The position numbers were made by a program, and so were the translations under genes. Below the pieces are notes generated by a model. The model had not been told where the DNA came from, ran no database searches, and saw only the letters and a program-made list of their open reading frames with translations. A stretch of DNA of 64,000 bases from Acridotheres tristis (lineage: Eukaryota; Chordata; Aves; Passeriformes; Sturnidae), in contig CM072888.1 in the NCBI GenBank assembly GCA_037013685.1, forward strand, positions 11,947,034-12,011,033. Direction: 5' to 3'. The number at the start of each line of letters is the position of its first letter. The stretch's first letter is position 1. Shown in pieces: positions 37,001 through 48,500 of this stretch.

Positions 37001-38600
37001 TCCTTCCTCTTTGCCCTTCCTGCAGGCTGAGGGTCAAGGGCTCCTGGCTTTGTCCTGTGAGGGATCAGATGTCCTAGCACCTCATGAGTCTCCACCAGGC
37101 TGGCCCCACTCTGAAAGTGCTGGGGAGCTACCATGCATGGGGTCACCAGAAAGAGCTGTTGTGTATCTACTGAGGCCTTTTTAAAAGCATCTTATGAAAC
37201 CTTTTGAAGAATGGTTTGCTCTTCTGTCCTGCCTGAAGCACACAGAGGGTAAGCTAGTTTCTCCAAATACTTTAGACTGAATTTGTTGGGGGACAGCTGA
37301 TTCTGACAGTGCTACATTTTGTGGGACTTGTCTAGATTGGAGCCAGGTCCTCTGTTTTCTCTAGCAGCCACCTGTGTTTTGATAGGGTGGTGCCATTTGT
37401 CCCTTTAAACAATCCAGTGGTTACCCCCTTAGTCTCTCCCAGTTGGAACTATAAATGTATAGTCCTTACTCCTGGCAAGTCTGTTTTCTCATCAGGCTTG
37501 TCTCCACCTTCTTCCGTGCCCACAGATCCTTGCAAAAAGAAGAGTTGTAAGTATGGTATTCCAAAGGGAGGCTTGTATGAAAAGAAAGGATCTGCATGGA
37601 TAATATAACATATACTGCACATGTGATTGCACAAGGAGGATGTGCTGCAATTGCATGGCATGTTCAGACAGCCTCAACAAGCTCAAGAATTAATTTCATG
37701 TCTAATGCAAAAACAGTAGCAGCTTGCCAAGCATCCACCACCTACGAACCCTGTTTTCTTGGGATTTTTTTTTTTAAAAAGTACCACCATCCCTGGGATT
37801 ATGATGGGAATAAAGGAACGATAATAACTCAGTAGCTGTGCAATACTCAGTCACTTGGACCAAACAGAAGGTGACAGCTGCCTAGGGCAAAGGTTTCTGC
37901 TGCCAGAGCTTTCACAGCGGTCACTAGATTATGTTCCTCAGACTTTGGTGCATAACTTGGAAATAATGAGGTCAGTTTGTCTTGTTGCTTTGTTTTTTCT
38001 GGCATACAAGTGGCCTGTTTTATAAAGTTCAAATGTACAACTAATAAGCAAATAGTCGACCACAAATGCCACAGACTACAAGGTTTCTATGCCAGACTAG
38101 CAAATGTAAACAGATTACATGACATATTAACTAAACACAAAAGAACAATTCTGTGCTGTCAGTGGATTTAACATTACTAAAATATAGATATGCATGCTCT
38201 CTTCAGGATGCCTTGGCAAAGTATCACTGGCTTTTGACCCCTGTTAAACCCAGTATGACAATATTAGAGCTCATGCTGTACTCATTTAAAGAGAGGAAAA
38301 AGCAGCTTCTTTATTGACTCACAAGACCATATTTCAGTGCAGCTTTCCTTTTTTCTAGCATCTGAGTCTAGTACCTAGAGCTGGAGGAGGATTCATCCCA
38401 GAGTGCACAGCTTGTGTAATAACAAGCTTCTGACCTGGAATTTCAGCTTTAAGCATATCCTGAACACCTGGGTTCCCATGCACTGTCTCAAGGCAGCACC
38501 AGGCAGTGTTTTGCAGCTCTTGGATTCGTCAGGGGAGCACAGGGTATTAATAGCTAGCCTTGTGCTTTGGAGAACAATCATACAGCCTGATTGAGGCTGC
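34031..38600. other. intergenic DNA, no gene seen
   Basis: Unique sequence with short chance frames (the longest about 160 codons on the minus strand at 35,385-35,876, with no domain recognised and no codon pattern shared with a family I know). No repeat family was named. Confidence 0.5.
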
Positions 38601-38770
38601 TGTATCGCTGTTTCCATTTGTTTCTTTCTGACTTGGGGTTATCCTCTTTAAAATGATTTAGGGATGCAAAAAGATTATATAAATTGATTGAACGCAGCAC
38701 ATTACAATATTGTTCATAATTGATATTATTTAAGAGGATACTGAACTGCTGCTGACAAGGCTGACATTGC
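38601..38770. promoter_or_regulatory. weak candidate conserved non-coding element
   Basis: AT-rich unique patch with AAATTGATTGAACGC and CATAATTGATATTATTTAAG motifs. Suggestive only. Confidence 0.25.
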
Positions 38771-41700
38771 TATCTGTGCTGACCAGTAGGTATTGACATT
38801 CTCCACCTGTCTCACTTCCGTGCATTAGTAGGAATCCATTAAAAAGAAACCCCAAACCCTGCAAACCACTTCTGTTTCCGAGACTGCTGGCAATGGGGAT
38901 CCTCAGTGTTACAACTACAACATGCCATTCTTTCCAAGACGTTTTGAGACAGATACTTTCTGTTCCCCAGGCTCTGAGCGGACAGGGAACCAGTTCCTTC
39001 CATTTCCTTCTGCTGCTGCAGCCACGAAGCAGCTCCACTCTGCCTCTTCACCATGCTGCTCAGTGGAGACAGCAGCAGCTCCATGCCGGCTGCCTTTCCA
39101 GGAGGCTGGATGCAGCTTGTGTAAGGGCTTATATAACTCTTTTAATGTCAGGGCTCTGGTTTTGCGTTTGCCTGCAGAAAACTCCTCCTTTTGTACGTAG
39201 GTCGAGGCACAGAGCAGAGGCAGCTCCGGGCTCAGCCAGCAGCAGGCGAGGCAGATCTGCCTGCTGTGGATAACTGGAGTGCAGGGCAGGGGCAGCAGAG
39301 CTGGGGCAGGTGATGTGTCCTAACTTGGGGAGCTGGGGGAAGTGCAGGGCTTTGCTTGTCGGAGGCTTCCTTGTGCTGCACATAATGTTGAGTAGGTAGA
39401 TGAGGTTTGCGTTGTTTACTGGCAGCTTTGAGCCACAAAATTCACGTGGGAATACAAGACAAGATAGAGCATCAAAAACCTCTGAGGCCTCAACATCAAG
39501 ACACTGAAATCCATTCAGGAGAGGTGACAGTGTTTGAATATCAGGAGAGTTGTCAGCTGACATGCTAATCCCTCCGTCCTGGGAGCACATGGAAGTTTCT
39601 GCCACACATTGTGAAACTATGCCCGGTCACAACATTTGGAGAAGTGATGTTACATTCCAGCCAGTTTAGTTACTTGCCCCAAAGGAACCTGAGTAACAGG
39701 GTGTTGACTTGGAAAATTCCCATCCAACCAGTCTAACCGGGTACTGGGCTGCAAGGTGCTGCAGCTGAGAATGGGACAACCACACTCCCACGATCTGCTT
39801 CATCCCTAAACCCCCTGCCCCACAGCTCTTCTGGGAGTCCCTTGCCTCTTTCCCCTGAGCTGGAGAGGCTTGAAATGCTTTGCTGTGATTCAGCTGGTTT
39901 TGCTGTCCCTCCTGGCATTTCTGAGCACTCCGTGGGTGAAAAGGTGTATGACAGGAGCAGGAACACCCGGCTGGGAGAGAGGAGTGAAGCTAGGGCTGGA
40001 TTCCTGCCTGATGCCGCCAGGGCCTGGTCTTTGTTTTTAATTTTCTCTCTCCCAATGGCCCTGCCCAGAAGATTGTTCACTCCTCACCCCACTGTCACCA
40101 GTTGTTCATTGCATGCTGTGCACTGACTCATCTTCTTGAATTTGCCTTGCCTCTGCTCATTAATATACATCGAGTACTTCACCTTTTCCATCTTTGACAT
40201 TATTGCTACTTTTTTCCAACACACCGCTTGCTAAACAAATATTTTTTTTCCTCTGAGCTTTTCTAAACAAATTCTTTTCACCTTCACTGTTTAGGTTAAG
40301 GATGGAGCACAGATATAGGAGAAATGGAAGTTTTTACTCTTCTCCTAGATCTGATGTAAAGATCTGCCTAATGATCTTTATGTAGGTATTGAAGCATAGT
40401 CTCTGTCTCATCGACCACATAAAGTTTTTTTCTGAGGCAAAAGAAATCTAGTTGTTCTAGCTCTATATTTTCACTCCAGGTTTACCAAGAAGGGCTGTTA
40501 CAAGGCATATACTTCTTCAGCTAGACCCAGCTGCTCCACAGTGGAAATAGGATAGTTGGAGTCCACCCCAATCCAGGCTACTGGCCAATGTGTGGGACCT
40601 GCATGCTGGGGAAAACAGCCTGGATGTCTGCTCCATGCACTGCAGAAATCATGGCTGGCAGAGCTCTGGGGACCAGACAAACCACTTCTTATTCTCTCTG
40701 CACAGGGAAAATAAATGTTTTTGCTTTCCCCCAGAGAGCTCCTCCCATTTCCAAGGCCAGCAGGGTAAATGCACATCTTGCACTTGAAGTAAGGGAAACT
40801 GGTTTCTTCTGAGAGCTTTGCTGGATGGACACTCAGAAGGGAAAACTCACTAGGAGAAACATACTGAAAGAGGAGAGAGTGGAAAGGACGCCTTATTATT
40901 CATTGGGGTCCCCTCTGCTCACCCTGTATGGTTTAGGTTTCTGACCTGCTGGGGATCTGTTTCCCACCCTCTCATATGCTGAGTAAGGAGAGCTGAATTT
41001 TTCCGACTTAGTTTACCCCATAATATTTCACTTATGTAGAAATACATCAAAATTATACTTAGCAAGAGCAAACTGTTGGAGAGGCCTGGCCATATCACTG
41101 ATCTGCAGTGGGCTGCTGCTTTCACCTTTGTCCATAAGGGACACAATGCCAGAAACTGTGCTTCTGTGACCTTTCTGGCCTGGCTTTGGGTCTCTACTTT
41201 GCCTTGTGCTGGACCAGCCCTTCTCTTAGCACACCACGTTTTTGCAGTTTTTTGGGAGATGCTGCAGACATATTACCCCCTGACACTGCCAGCAGTGCAC
41301 AGCTAAAATCCTTCCTATAAATGGCTGGTTTTTTGGAATACTGAGGTGTCCACACTTCCTGGCAGCAAGACTGGAATTGTTTTACTAACGTCAAAATCCA
41401 TGTCCACCCACAGCATCAGTTCTGAACCATGGCGTTTACATTAAAAACATGCCAAGCATACTTTTGGAGGGACATAATAATAACCTTGTTTATGTAATAA
41501 AACTAAAAAAAAAAAAGCAATCAAGCTTGGTGAAGCCAGTCACTATATGGATAATGTGAATGACAGCAGGAGTGGCTCGACACTGCCTCGCAAGAGGTGC
41601 TGGGCCTGTGTTTGCAGGCACAGTAAGCCAGGGTGTGGACATTGAGGTGACATCTAGACTGAGTGACTTTATGGGAATGCTTCCAGGCAGCCAGCTGCTG

Positions 41701-41940
41701 CCATACAAACATGGTGGAGTGGCACATCAGCGATACAGGTTAAGGAATTTAGCACGTGTAGCTCGCCTTGCAGAGCTCTTTGGTCGACTGAGAGCTCCTA
41801 GACAGGAGCGTTTCATTTCTGTGCAGGCTGGTGGCACCACACTCGGCAGAGCACATGGCATGGTGGGGCAGAGACGGGCCAAGCACCGCACCTGCCTTTA
41901 TAAATGGACGTAGAACAGGTGGACATGAGCATCCCAGAAG
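38771..41940. other. intergenic DNA upstream of CDS1, no gene seen
   Basis: Unique sequence with short frames and no recognised exon or repeat. A short A run lies at 41,507-41,516. Confidence 0.5.
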
Positions 41941-42495
41941 GAAACAAAGCACCCTACGATGATACGCGCGGGCGCTGACACCTGGGCTGCCCGGAGATGC
42001 CCCGGTGATGCTCCCTGGGGATTCCACCACCGGGCTGCAGCGTCCCGCGGCCATTCCGGCATCCCGAAGAGAACAACCTGGAGCTCCACGCTGGTGTTAC
42101 GGGGCTTTGCGGATGCCTCGGGCGGACGGGACGCCCCGGGCAGGGAGCCCCGCGGGCCCGGCCGGGCACTGCCCGCCCCCGGGGGCGGTGCCGGTGCCGG
42201 CGGCGGGGGCGGAGCGGGCGGGCGGTGTCGCCCAGGTGCGCTCGGCGCTCCGCCCCAGCCGCGGCCGCTTCTCCGCTCCCGGGGCTCCGGGTCCGGCCGC
42301 GCCCCCGAGCTGCGGCGGCGTCCGCAGGCGGAGCGCCGCCTCCGCGGTGGTGGGGACAGCACCGGGCTCCGAGCGGGAGGAGGAGGAGGAGGAAGGAGAG
42401 GCGGCGGGCGGGCTCCGCGGCGCGGCCTCCGCGCCCTCCCCGTCCCGATCGCGGCCCCGCTCCCGGCCGGGCGGGCGCTGCGCTCCCGCGGCGCG
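41941..42495 (+). promoter_or_regulatory. CDS1: CDS1 CpG-island promoter and 5' UTR
   Basis: CpG-dense DNA rising sharply at about 41,950 and ending inside intron 1 near 42,720. GC boxes cluster at 42,170-42,225, including the exact palindrome CCGCCCCCGGGGGCGG at 42173-42188. No TATA box is near the start codon. This fits a housekeeping-type promoter. The transcription start was not determined. Confidence 0.7.
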
Positions 42496-42582
42496 ATGTC
42501 GGCGCGGCGGCGGCGGAGGGCGGCTGCCGAGCAGGAGGAGGAAGAGGAGGAGGAGGAGGCGGCCGAGGCGGGGAGCGACAAG
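42496..42582 (+). CDS. CDS1: CDS1 coding exon 1
   Basis: 29 codons from [13 protein letters not shown] to GSDK, with eight Glu in a row at residues 14-21, ending at donor AAG|GTGAGG. The ATG has G at -3. The frame is open for about 180 codons upstream but low-complexity, so this ATG is preferred. The human protein also ends its first-exon segment with SDK. Confidence 0.88.
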
Positions 42583-45500
42583 GTGAGGACGCGCGGGGGC
42601 GGCGGCTTTTGGGGCAGGGGGGCAGCGCTCCTTCCCCCCAGGGGCCCGGACCGCGCTGCGCTCCCGGCCCCGGGGACCCTCCCGGGCTGTAACTCCCGCG
42701 CTCCCGGGTGGCGGGAGTAGAGAGAGGGCCAGGTGCCAAGTTAGGGGTTGTGGGCCCACGCGTGTTTCACCCCATTGCCATTCCCCCAGTGGCGAGACCG
42801 AAATGGGAGCGGCTCTCTCCGGGCCCGCAGCGAAAGCTCAGCGCCGTAGCTGCGTGTCGTATCTCACCTCTTGGCGAGCGAGCTGATGGCGTGGTGTAGC
42901 CCCAGCCGGCTGCTGAGCACCACCCGGCCGCTCCCTCACACCCCTCCCTCCTCCTCGCCCCGTGGGATGGGGAGGAGAGTCGGGGAAAAAGGTCAAACCC
43001 GTTGGTTGACATAAGAACAGTTTAATAATTGCAATGAAATATTAATGGAAAGGGAGATGACAAAAAGGTGATAAAACCCAAGAAGTGCAAGTGGTGCAGA
43101 ATACAATTGCTTCACCACCTTCCCAAACGAGCAGCAATCAGCTTTTCTCAGCCAATAGCCCCCAGCAGAGCCTTTGGCCAGGTCACATCAGCTGCTCTGG
43201 CCATGCTCCCTCCTGGCTTCTTGTGCACCTCCACACTGGCAGAGCACGGGAAACACAAAAGTCCTTGACTTGGGCTAGGCAGTGCTCAGCGAAGCCAATA
43301 CATCAGTGTGTTATCAACATTATTCTCCTGCTAAATCCAAAACACAGCGCTGTAGCAGCTACGAGGAAGAAAATCAACTCTATCCCAGATGAAACTGGCA
43401 AAGAGCATGCTTCAGTGTGGTTGGGCCAGTCCAGTAGTGCTGGAACTAACTGAGAACAGTGATCTGCTCCATTTAAAGGCTGTGTCAGCATTTCCCCAGC
43501 AACTCTTTCTGCTTTATGGCCTGTTAAGTGATAGGCATTCACCTCTGGCCTGGAAAGGACTTACAGTATGACATTTCTGCTAAGGCAAGAGGTTTTTGAA
43601 ATACTAAGTCTATGCATCAGGTTCATTACAGTGGCAAAATAGCCACAGTGCTGTTCTTTTGTTTGCTGTGGAGTTAAGGCTTATCTCTACAATAGCTAAG
43701 CACATCACCACATCACAGTTGCTAATTGTCTGAATAAAATGAAAGAGGTGGTCTGATTTGGGTTACTGGAATTAAAGTTTAAAAAAAAAGCTATGTAATT
43801 GCTGAATTGAGGTAGCAATATGTGTCTTTTTATTTGAATCAGTAACTGCTTAAACTTGCATGGATGTAGATGGTGCAGAATGTGTAGTCTGCCTTAGGCA
43901 TTGTGACAAGGAACTGGAAAGTGAAACTCAAGACTTCTTATTCCATGCTTTGGTTGCCTTAACTCAAAGCCCATGAACTTGCAAATTTGTGCTGTGCTGC
44001 ATTGAGGGCTGCGATCACATAAGGTAGTGTTTAGACTATAGCGGTGCACAGTATTTCTCTGTAGATGAGAATTAACTTTTTAACATAATTTCTCATCCCA
44101 GTGTGCTCCAAAAGCTGTTTTTCTGTGGAGTTACTCTGGTTTTCCTTATTTTGCAGAATAAGTTTATTTCTGAGGTGTGCAGTGACCTGCCTTCAAAAAA
44201 TTCTTGCTGTTCAAAGCCTCTGCTACCCAGACCTCCAAAAGGTGCCCCTAATCTCGGTTTACCTGTGTGATTTTCAGAGAGGAAAATGCTGTTCTTACTT
44301 ACAGGCCTACTGTGTTTTTACTCGAGCTGCTCTAGAGCCTAATGTTTCATCCCATTTCAGATGATGATCAGCAGCCAGGATGCTGGTTACCAGAGCTGGG
44401 TTTCAATGTGCATACATTTGTGTTCACTTGAACAACAGATAAGGAAAGTCTTTTCCACTGCACAAGAGACTTTCTCATGGATTATTTGTGGGACCCTCCG
44501 TGTTCCCACAGGAGTTGTTTAACCCACCTGCAAAGTGCCCAGCACTGGTGACACTTGTCATGGCTCACAAGTGACAATAAGGATTGGTTTTACATATTAA
44601 GCTGGCTTTAGTGCCCCTGGTAACTGGAGAGATAAACCAGTGTTTTGGACTGAGGTTTCAATCAGTGGGTCACAGTTTAGGACTCTGTTTTGAGTATGAG
44701 CACACATGTAATGGCTGCTGGAGGTGATTTGATGAGCAGCATCTGGTCATCAGGATTCACAGGTGTCACATTATACAGCTCCCTAGATGGTTATCACTGC
44801 CCTGTCTCTTGCCTGGACTTTACAACAAGTGGATACTTTTATTTTCCTCTGGCTATTTTGAGATGACCTTTTTGGTGATCCTATATTTGGACTCAAAACT
44901 GGTTCTTTGGTTGATAACTACTCAGGATGGCCATGATGCTGTGGATTTGCACTGCTTTCTAGAATGCAGCTGAGAAACATCACCCGCTTTGTCCCTTGTA
45001 ATGAGGGAGAAAACTTGTCTCTTTGGCTCATAGGCTTCATTCTGCTTCTGCTCTTGTTGGCCCAAACCAAGTCTTCCAGATATATACAGATATATACTTT
45101 TTTTTGCCCAAGTAGAGAAGCCCTCTGTGTTTGTTGCAGAACTCCAGAAACACTAAATACACCTGAAGGTTTTTCTGTATTCTACTTTGAGGCCTGTTTT
45201 CAGTGTGTTATCTGGTACTCTTCATGTTACACTTACTATGTCCATAAATGCTCATTTCCTACTGAATTTAAGTGAAACTGTTGGGGTGGTTTATTTCTCA
45301 TTTTCCTTTTTGTCACTAATTGGAAACAACTGGTAGCTATTTCTATATTGATATAGTTTCAAGGGAAAGTTAAATTCCTTGGTTTTGTATGAAGGAATAT
45401 GATGTACCCATTGTGAAAACTTCTTGAAGTTCCCAAGCTTGTTGAGCTGGTGACATTTTGCAAAATTGCTGTGAACATACCTTTGCCTTGTAGGGCCCTG

Positions 45501-48500
45501 CAATTTCACAAGTTTGTTGTTTTCTTTGTATGTGGCATGCAGCAGTGATTTTTTTTTGTTGTCACTTTCTTGCTTCCCGCTACTTGCCCTGGCTGCTCTT
45601 TTCCGAAGAATATCTGGTCAAAGTGCCTTCATAAATATTCTGTGAGCATTGGGAGAAAGAGGAATGGCTTGGCATTCAGATATTTAATATGTACAAATCA
45701 ATTAAAGATTTACAGGCTAATCTGCATGTGTTTATGATTCTTTTAAAATGTCAGTTGTTTGCATTCTTTGGTAAAAAGCAAGAGAAAGTGCTTTCAAATG
45801 CTTACCAAAAAAATTAGTATATCCTGGAAGAAATCATACAGTTATTCCTCTTTCTACTGTACAGAGTTGTAAGAGTAGGACAGGGAGGGGGAAGCGTGAT
45901 CATATTGCATTGCTGGCTGTTAATCTTTTGTAACTACAACAAGCTTGGAATCACTGAATGCTCTTTCTCTTGTGGTATTGAAAATGCTGTTTCTGTTCCA
46001 TGGGACAGCCCTTCCGGGCAATCAGTTGTTAGATAAGTTGTTCAGACCTGTGAAGCTCAGTTTGGCACTTGGATCTTTGATCCAAAACCTCACAAATCTG
46101 CTGGGAGATAAATATAATTCCTAACTGCAGTATAGCCTATTGTGGATCTGTTGGTCTGCCATGGATCACTTAGTTACTTCTTTGGGATTACTTCTCTTGG
46201 AGTACCCTAAAAATGGATCAGTTTACTTTTCACAGAGAAATCTGCCCTCTATGCTTTCTGCTACAAGCATGGCAATAATAATAAGGGCAGACTATTTCCA
46301 AGCATCTGTTTTCTTGGAAATGGTGGTGAATTACTGTAGTTTCCAGTCATTGGTTCGGTATGTGCAGGTCTCTCACCTTTGTTTTTGCATATGTCAGGCT
46401 TTAACAGTCTGGAAAGAAAAAAGGTTTCATTATTCAGGATCTTCTGATACTTTGATATCTTGGCATCAGAGGAAGGTATCAAGGTACACCTAATTAAATA
46501 CTTTACAATGTGTTCTAAATGAACTATTGACTTTGCTATGGAACTTGTGAGAGAGACTGCAGAAAGATCAAAGATGGAGGAGAAAACTTACTTCGAGTAG
46601 CACTTAAACTTATAAAATGACAGTAACTAGATTCTTTTGCTTGTTAACTTTTTCGCATAAATTGCTGGACAATGCCTTAACTTTTTCAGTTGTTCTTCAT
46701 GGAGATGCTATATTCTCAAAGAAGAACATATTTGCTCTCTGCTTAGGAGTTCCTTATGTTGTCCTGGAAAAATGCTGTGCAAGAGGAGCATTGCAAGTGC
46801 CTTTGTAACCAGAATAATTCTGGTGTGTGGTTTGCTTGGCATGTATTAATTGTAGTGGAGGGTGTGTGGTACAAAACAGCAATTCACACGTGTGTGGCCT
46901 TTTAAATGGAGATGTCTATTTTTTTCTTCATGACACATGGCTGTATTTCGTGAGCTGTTGCAAAATAGCCAGTGAGCAGAAATCCACATGGAAGCTTAAT
47001 TTATGGCAAGATGTCACACGTTCTGAATTCCTGGTATGGAGTCTCAAGCTCTTGACTGGCTGAGCTTCCCCCTTTGCATGGCCAAGTATTTATGATCTTG
47101 AACAGAAGATTTAGCACAAGGATGAAGGTCTTGTCTTTTGAGAATACCAAAGTTAAACCATCTACCCCTTAGAGACACTTTGGGTGTGAATCAAGCAGGC
47201 AGGAGTGTCACACTCTCTGTGTATAAACAGTTCTGTCACCTGCAGTTTGAAAACCCTAGGGAAAAATCCAAACACCTTGGATAAAACACTTAATTTGGAG
47301 TTGGGGTTGAAGGGTTTCCTAGGCACTTAGGACAGTACAACCTGTGCTGGTTTCAATAAACCTTTGGAAAACTCATAAATACCTGCTCACAGTTTGAAAC
47401 CCGAGGCATTTCCCAAGGACCTTCACAGGTCCTTGATGTTACCGTGTACTAAGCTTGGCCACATCTCAAATCTGAAGAGCAGGAGAAGGAAGGGCTGCTT
47501 GGATTTGTGCTGAACTCCAAAACTGCTTCTACAAGGTCAAGCTGCAGCAGCAATGCTCTTGATTTTTTTTTTTTTTTTTGAGTGCTTTTATAGTGATTAA
47601 CTTAGTGTTTCCTTACATAATGATTGTTGTTATTTGTGGCTATAAACTGGAATGTTTGTAATCAATCATGTAAAATCATTTAAAAAATTATTAGCAAGAG
47701 TCTTGTCCCCCAGTGATGGAGTTCTAAGCACTTAATGATGCAGAAGACAATTAACTAGCTTTTAGCAAGCAATGTCTTCTTTGACTCCTGACTTTACAAA
47801 TTAAATGCCTTATTCAGGAAACTGTTGTGGCTGAGATAGCAGTTAAATGGAAAATAAAGCATTAATGGTAATTTTTGAGGTGTGTTGCCAGCAAAGTTGA
47901 AGATGGTTGAGGTGTTGATTCCCACTGGTTATTTTAGTAATGTAAGGCGAAAAAAATGCACCAAGTCCTAGGCAACTTGCAGGTTGCAAGCCAAGCTCCC
48001 ATGAGCTACTGAAAATCACATCAGATAAACACAAACTCCTTCTTCAGGCTGGTTAGATACTCAGAAGAAAGCTGTGCACTTGTGATTTTAGATGTAAGAA
48101 GTAGCAAATTTAAACTAGTGCTGATAATGAGATGCTTATAAGTGCTAGTTGTGTTCTAAAGATCAGAGGGACAAAACTAAGTATGGGGGTTTTTTAAATT
48201 ATTATTATTATTGTTTAAACACAATCATTTTCTGCAACACCAAAGTGGAATAAAAAAGTTTGGGGATATTATTAGTTCTAAGTGCTTAGAAGAGAGAACA
48301 TCTCTGCCATCTGCAAGCAGGGATTAATATTAAAGACGCTAAGTCATGGTCTTAGGGCCAGGATTACTGCCCGTCATCTGTGCAGTGAGCAGTGTCTCCT
48401 AGGACTGTGCAGACAGCCTGCTGCACTCCAGAGCAGGTCACAGGAGTTGGAACATGGCTTTGGGAGAGAGCTGTGATCCCCCCCATTCATCTATAGCTGG

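Noticed and set aside
41898..42739. Minus-strand frames of 220-261 codons over CDS1 exon 1
   Set aside because: They are shadows of the GC-rich CDS1 promoter and exon. An antisense protein gene is not supported.
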